Assembly (NCBI GenBank): GCA_019694165.1
Contig: JAIBCL010000028.1
Span: 1-64,000 of the forward strand
Direction of reading: 5' to 3'
Source of the DNA: Verrucomicrobiaceae bacterium
Lineage (GTDB): Bacteria > Verrucomicrobiota > Verrucomicrobiia > Verrucomicrobiales > Verrucomicrobiaceae
Length of the DNA: 64,000 nt
The position numbers and the translations under genes are program-made. The notes beneath the pieces were generated by a model, which was not told the origin of the DNA, searched no databases, and saw only the letters and a program-made list of their open reading frames with translations. This document shows positions 53,289 to 62,924 of this stretch, piece by piece (position 1 is the first letter of the stretch; every line of letters starts with the position of its first letter).

Positions 53289-54947
53289 TCAGTCCACGTC
53301 GGACATCGTCGCCTCGATGACCTCGTCCGCCGTCGTCAGTCCGGCGAGCACCTTGCGCACTCCGTCCTCGCGGATGGTTCTCATGCCCAGCTCGCGCGCG
53401 CGTTTGCGCAGTTGCGGCGTGGTGAGCTGCTCGTTGATCATGTTGCGCACCTCGTCATCGACCTGGAAGATTTCCAAGATGGCGAGCCGGCCGCGGTAGC
53501 CGCGCTCGCGGCACTTCTTGCAGCCCTTCGGCTCCATGATGGTGGCGTCCAGGATTTGCGAGGCGTCGAGACGGAGGCCGCGCAGTTCGGAGTCGCTCAA
53601 GGTGCCGGGGGCTTTGCATTCCGGGCAGAGCTTGCGCACGAGACGCTGCGCCTGGATCGCACGCACTGCAGAGGCGATGAGGAAGGGTTTGATGCCGATG
53701 TCGGAAAGGCGCGCCACCGTGCTCGGCGCATCATTGGTATGCAGCGTGCTGAAGACGAGGTGGCCCGTGAGGCTCGCATTGATGGCGATGCCGGCGGTCT
53801 CCAGATCGCGGATCTCACCGAGCATGATGATGTTCGGCGCCTGGCGCAGCATGGCGCGCAGCGCGGCGGCAAAGGTCATGCCGATGTCCTCCTTCACCAT
53901 CACCTGGTTGATGCCTGCCAGCTCGTATTCCACCGGATCCTCGACCGTGATGATCTTGCGGTCCGGGCGGTTGATGTAGTTCAGGCAGGCGTAAAGCGTC
54001 GTAGTCTTGCCCGATCCGGTCGGCCCCGTCACGAGGATGATGCCGTCAGGCAGCGTGAGGAGTTTTTCAAATATCTCCTGATCGTCCGAGAGGAAACCGA
54101 GGTCCGAGAGGCCGAGCCGCAGGCCGGACTTGTCAAGCACGCGCATGACGACGGACTCGCCATTGTTCGTCGGGATGATGGACACGCGCAGGTCCAGCTC
54201 CTTGTCATTGAAGGTCATCTGGATGCGTCCGTCTTGCGGCACGCGCTTCTCATCGACGGACATGGTGTTCGTCATGATCTTGACGCGGCTGATGATCGCC
54301 GCATGGAGCCGCTTGGGATGGTGCTCGACATCCTGCAGCACGCCGTCGATGCGGTAGCGCACCCGGATGTCCTTCTCCAGAGGCTCGATGTGAATGTCGC
54401 TCGTGCGGGACTTGAACGCTTCGGTGAGCATGTTGTTCACCAGGCGGATGATGGGGGCATCGTCCGCCGGCGCACCCGACGCAGACTTCACCTGGGCCGA
54501 TCCCATCACGGCCTCGTTGCCGTAGATGTTCGACATCAGCGTCTTGATCATGGCCGGCGTGCTGCAAAAGAACTCGATGTCCGGCTGCAGCACATGGGGA
54601 AGAGCATCGAGTGTCTCGAAGTCATACGGATCGCTCACCACGATCTGCAGCCGCCCGCGGTCCACGCCGATGGGAGCGATCTTGTAACGCAGCGCCACAT
54701 CGAGGGGCACCAGTTCCTTTGACTCCGTGAGCGGCGCGAAGCCCGTGAGGTCCACGTACTCCATCCCCGAGTTCACCGCCACATTTTGGGCGATCTGCTC
54801 GTCGGACACCACGCCCGTCTTGATCAGCGTGTCGATGACCGACTCGCTCGGTTTCTTCGTCCCGCGCGCCTGCTGGACGGCGCGCTCGTCGAGCAGCCCC
54901 GCTTCCAGCAGCAGCTCGATCAGATATTCTTCATTGGAATAGGCCAT
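53289..54947 (-). CDS. Secretion/pilus assembly ATPase, GspE/PilB family (second paralogue)
   Basis: 552 aa. Same architecture as its neighbour: N-terminal MshEN-like part, Walker A GPTGSGKTT (308-316), Walker B LRQAPNIIMLGEIRD, CPEC and CKKC zinc pairs. The two proteins are clearly divergent by eye, so this is not a recent duplication. It is probably the first gene of the cluster pilB-pilB-pilC-pseudopilin. Two assembly ATPases may serve one machine alternately or form a mixed hexamer; no PilT-type retraction ATPase is recognised. Confidence 0.94.
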   Translation of the reverse strand: MAYSNEEYLIELLLEAGLLDERAVQQARGTKKPSESVIDTLIKTGVVSDEQIAQNVAVNSGMEYVDLTGFAPLTESKELVPLDVALRYKIAPIGVDRGRLQIVVSDPYDFETLDALPHVLQPDIEFFCSTPAMIKTLMSNIYGNEAVMGSAQVKSASGAPADDAPIIRLVNNMLTEAFKSRTSDIHIEPLEKDIRVRYRIDGVLQDVEHHPKRLHAAIISRVKIMTNTMSVDEKRVPQDGRIQMTFNDKELDLRVSIIPTNNGESVVMRVLDKSGLRLGLSDLGFLSDDQEIFEKLLTLPDGIILVTGPTGSGKTTTLYACLNYINRPDRKIITVEDPVEYELAGINQVMVKEDIGMTFAAALRAMLRQAPNIIMLGEIRDLETAGIAINASLTGHLVFSTLHTNDAPSTVARLSDIGIKPFLIASAVRAIQAQRLVRKLCPECKAPGTLSDSELRGLRLDASQILDATIMEPKGCKKCRERGYRGRLAILEIFQVDDEVRNMINEQLTTPQLRKRARELGMRTIREDGVRKVLAGLTTADEVIEATMSDVD

Positions 54948-55094
54948 GCGATGAATGCTCCGGGCTGAATCTGCGGATCACACCTGCTGCGCAAGCGCTG
55001 GATCAGTCCGGAGGAATTTGAGACTACTACGGCCCTCACGCGGGTGTCAATGACTTGGCGCGGACTGACGCTGATTTGTTTTCACTCCGGCCTT

Positions 55095-56579
55095 TCAAAA
55101 CACATTCTTGATCTGCTGCAGATCCTTCAACAGCCGCCTCTGCGCCGCCGGCGCGGCCGCGCCGTCCTGGACGTAGATGGCATTCGCACCCGTGCGCAGC
55201 AGCGCGTCCTGATTGCTCTTCTTGATCTTGAACCATGTGCCCATGCCCAGGGCCTGGGTGAAGAGAGCGTCGATCGTCTGCGGGCTGGTGTCTTCTGCTT
55301 TCTCGGTCATGCCCCGCATCGCGGCGGCCGCCTCCCCGGTAGTCTCGGCGGCACGCAAGTCATCCACGGCCTGCTTCTTGCGCGCCTGATGGAAATCGAC
55401 CACGGCCGTCTTGATGCCATCCGTCCTCGCCACCAGCGCGAGGAGGTTTCCCACACGCTGGTGAGCCGAGTCCAGCGAGATGGACGTGGAGCGCAACGCG
55501 GTGGTGAAGATGCCGGGCGCCATGCCGCCATTTGAGAACGGCTCGGCCGTGCCGTTGTAGGCATCGATGACGATGAGCACCTTCTTCGACGCCACCCGGT
55601 CCTGGCCGAGCAGCCGCGCGGCCGTGATGACCCCCAGATTGTCCGCCACGCCGCCGTCCATCAGATGAAGCGTCGGATTCTGCCGGTCGATGCCGCTGAT
55701 GAGGTTCGTCGTCGGAATCGCCACCGGAAAGGAAGCGCTGGCCTTCATGCCCACCGCCAGCGGCAGATCGCGCGGCGAGGCCAGGTCCTGGTACTTCTCG
55801 TCATGGCAGTAGCGCTTGATTCCGTATGTCTCGATGATGTCGGGCGTGAAGGGAAAGATCGCGCCATTTTCATAGACCGTGGCATTCGCCACCCAGAACG
55901 GCAGCGTAGGCGTGTGGCCGGGAGCCACCCATACATCACCCAGCGTCAGCGTCCGGCCGCCCACCTTCCCGAGCACCGACTCGCCGAGCCGGCGCTCCAG
56001 CACGTCGCCGCGGTTCATCGAGCCGCGCAGGAATGGATTGAGCATCGCCCGCACGAGCGATGCCTGGTAATTGCGCGCGAGCGCCTCGCGCCAGTTCCGC
56101 CCGCCGTCGCTCTTCACGCCCTCCGCTCCCTCGGACGCGAAGCGGAAGCCTGCCGCCGTCGGATCCTCGGGATGACGCTGCTTGTAGTCAGCCAGATGCA
56201 CGAGGTAGGACGCCGCAGCCAGCCCGCCGCCCGAAGCCGTCGAAAAATAATCCACCTCGCGCAGCAGGTTCGAGTCCCGTCCGTCCGCGCCGCGCACATG
56301 CACGCCCTCCAGAGCGCCGAGCACACCCGCGGCAAAATTCGCCGCGCGCATCCCGCCTCCCGAGATGGCCACCGCCACCGCGATGTCCCGGCGCTGACCG
56401 GGCCGCTTCTGCACGCTTTCGTACCTGCCCAGATTCACCACGGGTTCCGAGGATTCCCACTTGCCGTTCAGCGTGGGCTTGCTGGTGCGCGTGGCGCAGG
56501 CCGGAAGCAGAGTGAAAATGGCAGGCACCAGCGCTCTCAGCGCGCAGGACCGGACGATGGCGTGAAGTCGGGTGTGCAT
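55095..56579 (-). CDS. Patatin-like phospholipase lipoprotein
   Basis: 494 aa from the ATG at 56579, which places a lipobox LPAC at Cys28. The patatin oxyanion loop is AISGGGMRAANFAAG (71-85), the nucleophile segment YFSTASGGGLAAA (Ser116) and the dyad aspartate in LMDGGVADNLG. In typical patatins the nucleophile elbow is GxSxG; here the first Gly is replaced by Thr-Ala. It is probably an envelope-anchored lipid acyl hydrolase. A single gene; MITE copy C lies 65 nt upstream of its start. Confidence 0.85.
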   Translation of the reverse strand: MHTRLHAIVRSCALRALVPAIFTLLPACATRTSKPTLNGKWESSEPVVNLGRYESVQKRPGQRRDIAVAVAISGGGMRAANFAAGVLGALEGVHVRGADGRDSNLLREVDYFSTASGGGLAAASYLVHLADYKQRHPEDPTAAGFRFASEGAEGVKSDGGRNWREALARNYQASLVRAMLNPFLRGSMNRGDVLERRLGESVLGKVGGRTLTLGDVWVAPGHTPTLPFWVANATVYENGAIFPFTPDIIETYGIKRYCHDEKYQDLASPRDLPLAVGMKASASFPVAIPTTNLISGIDRQNPTLHLMDGGVADNLGVITAARLLGQDRVASKKVLIVIDAYNGTAEPFSNGGMAPGIFTTALRSTSISLDSAHQRVGNLLALVARTDGIKTAVVDFHQARKKQAVDDLRAAETTGEAAAAMRGMTEKAEDTSPQTIDALFTQALGMGTWFKIKKSNQDALLRTGANAIYVQDGAAAPAAQRRLLKDLQQIKNVF

Positions 56580-56644
56580 GGTCGGGAAGATTGCCCGCGA
56601 TCTTGGGACTGCCCCGCCGACCATGCAAGCTCCCATGAGCGTGC

Positions 56645-56797
56645 CAGGGCTTACGCATGAATTGCTTCTGAGTGAATTCCCACGGATTCAGGGCGACCAC
56701 GGATTGGACTTCTTCTGAATCCATCTGTGGAATCCTGAATCTTGCGGGGCAAATCATAGATTTGAGGCTTGCGCCTTCGGTTCATGCGCAAGCCCTG
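56645..56797. mobile_element. 153-bp MITE, copy C, with 17-bp TIRs and near-perfect 9-bp duplication
   Basis: Left end CAGGGCTTACGCATGAA (56645-56661); right end (56781-56797) matches with one mismatch. Flanks TGAGCGTGC (56636-56644) and TGAGCGCGC (56798-56806) agree at 8 of 9 positions, a target duplication. It has the same length as copies A and B. It lies in the 455-base gap between the patatin gene and the ExbD gene; the remaining bases 56807-57034 show nothing recognisable. Confidence 0.9.
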
Positions 56798-57034
56798 TGA
56801 GCGCGCCCCGACGATCTCCCCTGCCCTCCTCCGTCCCTGCCCTCGCCGGCGCGATGCCCGTCTCAATGAAGCTCCACTGCCCGCACGGGCGCATCGTCAC
56901 CCCTTCGTGGCGACAAACATTCATTCATCGACCAAGAGACGATCCGTCAGCATGAACGGGTTCCCGGCCAGCCTCAGCATGTGTGGTCGCGCATCGCAGG
57001 CACACAGAGCGCTGAGCAGCGCGGGCTACGTGAT

Positions 57035-57502
57035 TCAGAAACCGGTGTCCGTGCCGACGGTGAAGGTCACATTCGCGACCTTTGCTTTGGCGAGGGAGTT
57101 GAGCACGTCGATCACGCGCTCGTATTTGGCCTGCTCTTCAGCCTGTATGGTCACGAGAACTTTGGCGCCGCGATTGTCGGCCTCCTGTTTCAATCGCATG
57201 AGCGAGGAGGTGAAGTTTGGCAGCGCCTTGTTGTCGGGGGGGTCTAGTTCCTCGTCATTGAGCGTCACGGCCCCGGATTCCTCGACGCCGACCATGATCT
57301 CGTCGGGCATGACCTGCTCGTCAGTGGGCGTGGACGGAGCGATGCCCGGCAGTGCGCTCTTCAATTCGCGCTCCACCTTCACGGCTCCAGCCATGACCAT
57401 GAAGAAAAGCATGATGACGAACACGACATCGATCATGGGGGCGATCTGGAAGCCCATGTTTGCCTCCTCGACTGCGACCTGCCTGTGGTGCGGCTTTTTC
57501 AT
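57035..57502 (-). CDS. ExbD/TolR family biopolymer transport protein
   Basis: 155 aa. A short cytoplasmic N-terminus, one transmembrane helix with the proton-path aspartate in FQIAPMIDVVFVIMLFFM, then a periplasmic domain ending in KYERVIDVLNSLAKAKVANVTFTV, typical of ExbD/TolR. It is the last gene of the operon and follows another ExbD gene after 6 nt. The gene at 63283 is a close paralogue. Confidence 0.93.
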   Translation of the reverse strand: MKKPHHRQVAVEEANMGFQIAPMIDVVFVIMLFFMVMAGAVKVERELKSALPGIAPSTPTDEQVMPDEIMVGVEESGAVTLNDEELDPPDNKALPNFTSSLMRLKQEADNRGAKVLVTIQAEEQAKYERVIDVLNSLAKAKVANVTFTVGTDTGF

Positions 57503-57508
57503 CGGCGT

Positions 57509-57958
57509 CTAGATGTCGTTGTTGAGGGCGGAGAACGAGATGTCGTCGATCCCCGCCTGGCCGATCACGTTCATCACCTTCTGGATTTCGACGGCGGGCA
57601 CGGAGCGGTCGCCGCGGATGATGACGCGGTAGGAGGCGTTGTTCTGCTTGAGTTCGGTGAGGCGGTCCACGAGTCCCTGAAGATTGTCGCTGAAGTCATT
57701 GGCACCCACGTTGCCGCCGAACTTGATGGTGGCCTTGTTGGCCTTGTAGGCCACGTTCACCGCGCCCTCGTTCATCTGGTTCTTGTCCTCCTTTTTCTTC
57801 GCGTCAGGAGCGACGGGCAGCTTGATGTCCTTGTCGATCTGCAGCACCTGGGAGGTGGTGATGCTCATGAAGAAAATGAGCAGCACCAGCAGCACGTCGA
57901 TCATCGGCGCGATCTGGAATTCCGGCTCGCCGTCGCCTCCTCCACCTCCTCCTGCCAT
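57509..57958 (-). CDS. ExbD/TolR family protein (second in operon)
   Basis: 149 aa. A Gly-rich start is followed by FQIAPMIDVLLVLLIFFM with the conserved transmembrane Asp, then a periplasmic domain with LKQNNASYRVIIRGDRSVPAVEIQKVMNVIGQAGI, which is strongly ExbD-like. It differs clearly from its neighbour, so the channel may use a heterodimer of ExbD subunits. It follows the ExbB gene after 62 nt. Confidence 0.93.
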   Translation of the reverse strand: MAGGGGGGDGEPEFQIAPMIDVLLVLLIFFMSITTSQVLQIDKDIKLPVAPDAKKKEDKNQMNEGAVNVAYKANKATIKFGGNVGANDFSDNLQGLVDRLTELKQNNASYRVIIRGDRSVPAVEIQKVMNVIGQAGIDDISFSALNNDI

Positions 57959-58020
57959 GACTGGGTCCTCCTGTTGCTAAGGGTTATGTGTGTGATGGGT
58001 CACGGGTGATTTCAAGCCGC

Positions 58021-58899
58021 TCAAGCCGCCACAGGTTCACCCGGAGCCGCTTCGCCGCCACCACCGGCCACCCAGTTCGGGACGGCAGCATAGAATTCTT
58101 CCTCGCCGACATGCGCATCCTTGAGGTGCGCGTAGGGCATCTTGCGGAAGAGGCTGGTGACCACCTCCTGGAGATGGTGCATGCCGCCTTGGAGACGGTT
58201 GCGGAGGAAATAGAACATCATGAAGGCCGGCACGGCGATGAAGAGACCCGAGGCGGTGGCGATGAGCACCTCGCCGATGGCTGCGGAGAGCTTGGAGGGG
58301 TCGCCCACGCCGGAGGTGCCGAGGGTGGCGAAGGCACGCATCATGCCCGTCACCGTACCGGTGAGACCGATCATGGGCGTACAAACACCGATGACGGAAA
58401 GGTAATTGATGCGCGTCTGGATGGCGGCGTTGGTCTTGGTGATCTCGCTGAAGAGCGCCTCCTCGGTGGCGGTGTGGCCGTCGCCAAGGTAGCTCAATCC
58501 CACGCGGACGATGTCGTTTAGATAGGAGGGATTGTTCTTGCAAAACTGATAGGCACCGACGTAGTCGCCGGCGCGGAAGAGGTCCTGAATCTGCGCCGTA
58601 TGGGCGGGCGGAGCCATCTTCTTGGCCGAGGTGCGCATCCAAAGGTCAACGGAGAGCCAGACCAGCGCGATGGAGCACGCGATGATGGGATACATCACCC
58701 AGCCGCCTTCGTGGAAGTGATCCATCAAAGTCTTCTTCTGCGGTGCGGCGGCTTCCGTCGTGGCAGGCGCGGCGGCACCTTCCTGGGCCTTGGCCGCGGG
58801 TGCGAAGATGGACATGCTGCCGAACAACAAAGCGGCGCACAGGCCGAGACGGAGCAAACTCTTGAGAGGAGTGGTGGTCATGGGGACGTTGGGTTGCAT
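58021..58899 (-). CDS. ExbB/TolQ/MotA family proton channel protein
   Basis: 292 aa. An N-terminal signal-like segment ends near AKAQ, unusual for plain TolQ but common in this lineage. Three transmembrane helices follow, with LSVIGVCTPMIGLTGTVTGMMRAF and SAAIGEVLIATASGLFIAVPAFMMFYF, the ExbB/TolQ signature. It would use the proton motive force together with the two ExbD proteins to energise an envelope process. It lies 9 nt from the TPR gene upstream and is co-transcribed with it. Confidence 0.94.
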   Translation of the reverse strand: MQPNVPMTTTPLKSLLRLGLCAALLFGSMSIFAPAAKAQEGAAAPATTEAAAPQKKTLMDHFHEGGWVMYPIIACSIALVWLSVDLWMRTSAKKMAPPAHTAQIQDLFRAGDYVGAYQFCKNNPSYLNDIVRVGLSYLGDGHTATEEALFSEITKTNAAIQTRINYLSVIGVCTPMIGLTGTVTGMMRAFATLGTSGVGDPSKLSAAIGEVLIATASGLFIAVPAFMMFYFLRNRLQGGMHHLQEVVTSLFRKMPYAHLKDAHVGEEEFYAAVPNWVAGGGGEAAPGEPVAA

Positions 58900-58908
58900 G
58901 GGTTTGTT

Positions 58909-59883
58909 CTACTGTTTCTTTGGTTCGGTGGATTCTTTCGTCTTGCCCTCGTCGGGCTTGGCCTCGGCGGGCTTCGCGGCATCGGCCGGCTTGGCGTCGC
59001 CAGTCTTGGCGGCATCGGCGGGCTGGGCGCCTTCGGGCGGGGCCTGGTCTTCATTCTTTCTGCCGCCGATGGCGGCCTTTTCCTTGGCCGCCGCCTCGGC
59101 GATGGGCGAGCCTGGATAAGTCTCGACGATGCGGGAAAAGAACCGCTGCGCATCCGCGAAGCGCTTCATCTTTACCAGCGCGCGAGCGGCACGCATCTCG
59201 GCCTCGGGGACCTTCTGCATCTGCGTGCCGTAGAAGACGGTGATGCGCAGGTAGGAGAGCAGCGCCTTCTCGTAGTCCTTCTTCTTCATGTACACGTCAC
59301 CGATGATGCTCCAGATCGAGGCGGCGACGGAGGAGTCGTCGGTCTCCTTGAGGATGTCCTCGGCCTGAGAGACGATGGCGGCATAGTCGGACGAAGTCTG
59401 GCGGTCGATGTCCAGCTTCATGATCCGCAGCTTCGTCTTCTGCTGGTCCGTGAGCTTCTTGGACTGGAGGTCAGGCAGGAGTTTCACCACTTCTTCGAAT
59501 TTGCCGGCCTGATTCAGCGCATCGACGTAGGCCAGATACAGGTCGAGGTACCAGTTGCCAGGGATGTCCTTGAGCAGCTCAAAGAACTCCTTGCCGGCCT
59601 TGAGCTGGGCCACGGCATCCTCGGTCTTTCCTGCGGCGAGCAGGGCGCTGGCATTGGTGAGTTCCTCGGGATTGCCCCAGTCGAGAGAGGCGATCTGATT
59701 GAGCTGCACACTGCCCTCGGCCGTGTTCGCGCCGATCTTGATGACGCGGCTGATCTTGCCGTCCTTGATCTTAAGGTCCGTCTTCTCCACGCGTGTGCCG
59801 TCCTTGAGGATGAGCGCATCGGCCAGGGCGTGGCCGGCGATGCCGAGGCTGACGAGGGGGACGATGTATCGCAAAAGCTTCAT
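58909..59883 (-). CDS. Exported TPR protein of the ExbB/ExbD operon
   Basis: 324 aa. A signal peptide ends at HALA-D (about residue 21). Residues about 24-70 are a small beta segment (LILKDGTRVEKTDLKIKDGKI). TPR-like helical repeats span about 75-265 (AASIWSIIGDVYMKKKDYEKALLSYLRITVFYG; VPEAEMRAARALVKMKRFADAQRFFSRIVETYPGSP). The tail (280-324) is Ala/Pro/Lys/Glu-rich low complexity. It is probably a periplasmic partner of the proton channel. The gap to the large TPR gene upstream is 20 nt. Confidence 0.8.
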   Translation of the reverse strand: MKLLRYIVPLVSLGIAGHALADALILKDGTRVEKTDLKIKDGKISRVIKIGANTAEGSVQLNQIASLDWGNPEELTNASALLAAGKTEDAVAQLKAGKEFFELLKDIPGNWYLDLYLAYVDALNQAGKFEEVVKLLPDLQSKKLTDQQKTKLRIMKLDIDRQTSSDYAAIVSQAEDILKETDDSSVAASIWSIIGDVYMKKKDYEKALLSYLRITVFYGTQMQKVPEAEMRAARALVKMKRFADAQRFFSRIVETYPGSPIAEAAAKEKAAIGGRKNEDQAPPEGAQPADAAKTGDAKPADAAKPAEAKPDEGKTKESTEPKKQ

Positions 59884-59903
59884 GATTCAGGTGGCGGCGT
59901 CGC

Positions 59904-62900
59904 TCACTGGCCGAGCTTTCTGAGTTCCGCCTCGATTTCCTTGTATTCGGGCTCCTTCTTGAGGTCCTCGCGCTTGGCGGCCTCCTGCAGGGTCTTGACG
60001 GCCGCGTCGCGGTCAGACGTGCGGTTCTCCGCCGGATCGGGGCTGGGATTGGCGGGACGATTGAGCTGAATGAAGCAGCGCGCACACTGCAGGTATGCCT
60101 TCGCCACCCAGCTCTTCCATTTCTGGTGTGCGATGAATACGCGCTGGAAGTACGGAATGGCCTTGCCGACCTGGCCGCGCAGCATCTCGATCTCGCCGAG
60201 ACTGAAGAGCGCCTGTGCGGTGGCCTCGCCGCGCCACTCCTTTGTCTGCGCGATCTCCTCGTAGATCTTGGCTGCGTCATCGAACTTCTTGAGCTTCACC
60301 AGTGTCTTGGCCTTGCCGATGGTGGCATCGAGAAGCTTCGAACTGCCTTGATACTTCGTTCCAGTGGCCTCGTTGAAAAGCTCCAATGCCTTCTCGAACT
60401 GGCCCTTGTCGAAGGAGATCTCGCCCAGGCCCACGGCAGCGCCGTCGGCGTAGTCGCTGTCGGCATACGATTCCTGCAGGCGCTTGAAGCAGCCTTCGGC
60501 CTTCTCGGCATTGCCCTTCTTGCGGGCGTTCTCTCCGATGGTGGCCAGCAACATGGGGCTGAGGTCCTCGGGCTTCGCCACTTCGATGATGATGGACAAC
60601 AGCTTCTCGGCCTTGTCCGGCTCCTTCATCAACCGTGCCAGCCACGCGCGCGCAAAGAGGATGCGCATCTGCGCTGTGCCGTTCATCGCAGACTCCGGCG
60701 GCGTGAGCAGCTTCTCCAAGTCCTTCTCCACTTCCTCGAAAGTCGGTCCCGCGGTCGCCTGGGGAGCGGCCGCAGGAGCCGCGCCTCCAGCCGCCGGCTT
60801 GGCCGCGGCATCACCCGCCGCAGCGGGTTTGGCTGGCAGCACCGACGGCTTCCTCCGCTTCGGCGCCATGAGACTGCACAACTGCTGGATCAAGCCTTCG
60901 ACCACATCATTCGCCGCATTGCCGATCTTCGGCACGATTGCCTCGGACAAAATCTTCTTGGCCTCCTCGGGCTTGCCCTCCTTCACCCGGGCGCGGCTGA
61001 TCCACAGGACGGCCTGCAGTGACTGCTCCTCGTCATCCTTGTGGGTGTCGAGGAACTTCTGCCACATGTCGGCGAGTTCCTTCCACTTGTTGTCGCCGAC
61101 GTAGAGATCCGTGACGTTGTCCATCGCATACTTGCGCACGTCTTCGGTCTGCGCCTTGTCCACGGCCAGGGCGAAGTGCTCCATGGCCTTCGCGTATTGC
61201 TGGCTCTGGCTGTAGCCGTCGCCTAGAAGCGCATGGACCTGGCCGATGTTGGCATCGTTGGGAGACTCCTCCACGAGCTTGAGCAGTTCCTTCATCGCCT
61301 CTTCCACCTGGCGGTCCTGAAACTTGATGAAAGCCAGGCGGTATTTCGCGTCGATGACAAACTGCCCTTTGGGATTGTCCTTGATGTAGGTTTCCAGCGC
61401 CTTCTTTACGTTCTTGTAATCGTTCTGGTAGAAGTAGCTCAACGCGATGCGGTACTGCGCGTCGTCCTTATAAGTCGTCTCCTTGAAGTCCTTGAGGAGG
61501 ATTTCAAAACACAGCCGCCCGTCCTCGAAGCGCTGCATCTCGAAAAGCACGTTCCCGCGCAGGAAGAGAAGCTGCTCCTTGTCGGCGTTCGGGAAGCCCA
61601 TGGCCTTGTCGAATGCCTTTTGCGCGCCCTCCAGATCCTTGTTCTCATAGGCGAGCATGCCGTAGAGCTTCGACACCTCGCGCATCATGTCGCTGTTTGG
61701 GAAGGCGTCGATGAACTTCTCGCAAAGCTGCCGCGCCCTGTCCACGCGCTTGAGCGACGCGTTCGCCATGATGGTGCCGTACATCACCTTGTCACGCTGC
61801 GGGAAGTCTTTGAACTCATCGACGATGACGTCGAAGGCCAGAATCGCCTGCCAGAGACGGCTGGGATCGGACTGCGAGGGATCGGCGCTGGCCAGGCCCA
61901 TTTCAAAATAGCAACGCCCCAGCCTGTAATAGAGGGACGCGTCGTAGTCCGTGCGCTTCTCCAGCTCGCCTAGCAGTTCGGTGTCCGCCTTGAGGCGCGC
62001 TTCGAGTTCTTCTTTGGTGCCCGACACCGGCCCCTTGCCCGGCGTCTTCAGTGACTTCTGCATCTTCTCGATCTGCTCTTTCTGCAGCCGGACGATCTCC
62101 GATTTCCGGCGCACCATCTGGTAGGCATTGAGCGCCTGGCCGTAGTTCTTCGCCTCCATGAGCGAGTCGCCGAGCTTCAAGCCGATGTTGTTGATCTTGA
62201 TGATGCTGTCACCCTGGTTCGCCACGCCTTTCACCGTCTCTGTGAGCTGGCTTGCCTTTTCGACATCGCCCTTCGCCACGTAAAGCTCGGCGGCCATCAG
62301 AGTGGCCTGCACACCTTCGGAACTGCGGATGCCATCAGCAATAACCGCGGTCAGTATCTGCAAGGCCTCGTCCAGCTTGTTCTCCTTCTTGTAGTGGTTG
62401 GCGATGGCCAGGCCCGCCTCACCTTTGCGCTCAGGCGACTTCGTCACCACTTCCTTGAGGATGCCGATGCCCTTGTCCGCCTCGCCCTTCTGAACGTAGG
62501 CGCGGCCCAGGGCCATGCGCACATCGACGATCGCCTCGCCATCCGGAAAGGTGTCCACGTACTTTTGCAGCACCTCGGCGGCCTTCGCGTAGTCGTTCTT
62601 GTTGAAGTAGCAGGCGCCTTCTAGATAGAGGATCTGCGGGAAGGGCTTGTCATTGACCAGCTTGCGAATCTCCGCCGCCTTGCCCAATGCCTCGTCGAAC
62701 TTCCCTTCACCGAACGCCGCGAACGCCTCCGTCTGCAAACGCTGCGCCTGCGCCTCCATGTTCAGGTCCGCCGGAGCCGCAGGTGCGGGCGTCGCCGGTG
62801 CTCCAGGTGCGGCAGGCTGGCCGGGTGCTGCCGGCGGCGTCGCCGGTGCCTGAGCCAGCGCCCTCGCTGACACGACGGCACACAGCGACCACACGACGAA

Positions 62901-62924
62901 TTTTCTCACGATGCTCATATCCAT
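59904..62924 (-). CDS. Large exported TPR protein heading the ExbB/ExbD operon
   Basis: About 1006 aa from the ATG at 62924; an ATG at 62918 is equally possible. A signal peptide is cut near ALAQ, followed by a Pro/Ala-rich linker. The rest is TPR/Sel1-like helical repeats throughout, many ending in (F/Y)P(D/N)(G/S)(E/D/P), e.g. ADKGIGILKEVVTKSPERKGEAGLAIANHYKK and YCFKRLQESYADSDYADGA-like text, interrupted by an Ala/Pro-rich stretch near residue 710. It resembles YbgF/CpoB- and BamD-like scaffolds used with Tol systems, but is far longer. It probably scaffolds an envelope complex powered by the ExbB/ExbD proteins (inference). Confidence 0.82.
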   Translation of the reverse strand: MDMSIVRKFVVWSLCAVVSARALAQAPATPPAAPGQPAAPGAPATPAPAAPADLNMEAQAQRLQTEAFAAFGEGKFDEALGKAAEIRKLVNDKPFPQILYLEGACYFNKNDYAKAAEVLQKYVDTFPDGEAIVDVRMALGRAYVQKGEADKGIGILKEVVTKSPERKGEAGLAIANHYKKENKLDEALQILTAVIADGIRSSEGVQATLMAAELYVAKGDVEKASQLTETVKGVANQGDSIIKINNIGLKLGDSLMEAKNYGQALNAYQMVRRKSEIVRLQKEQIEKMQKSLKTPGKGPVSGTKEELEARLKADTELLGELEKRTDYDASLYYRLGRCYFEMGLASADPSQSDPSRLWQAILAFDVIVDEFKDFPQRDKVMYGTIMANASLKRVDRARQLCEKFIDAFPNSDMMREVSKLYGMLAYENKDLEGAQKAFDKAMGFPNADKEQLLFLRGNVLFEMQRFEDGRLCFEILLKDFKETTYKDDAQYRIALSYFYQNDYKNVKKALETYIKDNPKGQFVIDAKYRLAFIKFQDRQVEEAMKELLKLVEESPNDANIGQVHALLGDGYSQSQQYAKAMEHFALAVDKAQTEDVRKYAMDNVTDLYVGDNKWKELADMWQKFLDTHKDDEEQSLQAVLWISRARVKEGKPEEAKKILSEAIVPKIGNAANDVVEGLIQQLCSLMAPKRRKPSVLPAKPAAAGDAAAKPAAGGAAPAAAPQATAGPTFEEVEKDLEKLLTPPESAMNGTAQMRILFARAWLARLMKEPDKAEKLLSIIIEVAKPEDLSPMLLATIGENARKKGNAEKAEGCFKRLQESYADSDYADGAAVGLGEISFDKGQFEKALELFNEATGTKYQGSSKLLDATIGKAKTLVKLKKFDDAAKIYEEIAQTKEWRGEATAQALFSLGEIEMLRGQVGKAIPYFQRVFIAHQKWKSWVAKAYLQCARCFIQLNRPANPSPDPAENRTSDRDAAVKTLQEAAKREDLKKEPEYKEIEAELRKLGQ

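Noticed and set aside
53061..54722. 553-aa frame antisense to the second GspE/PilB gene
   Set aside because: Shadow frame; the opposite strand carries Walker A/B and tetracysteine motifs.
56651..56797. Conserved ~45-residue frame inside the MITE copies
   Set aside because: It is kept only because the three copies are 93-96% identical in DNA; in copy B its stop is lost and it has no start or ribosome site.
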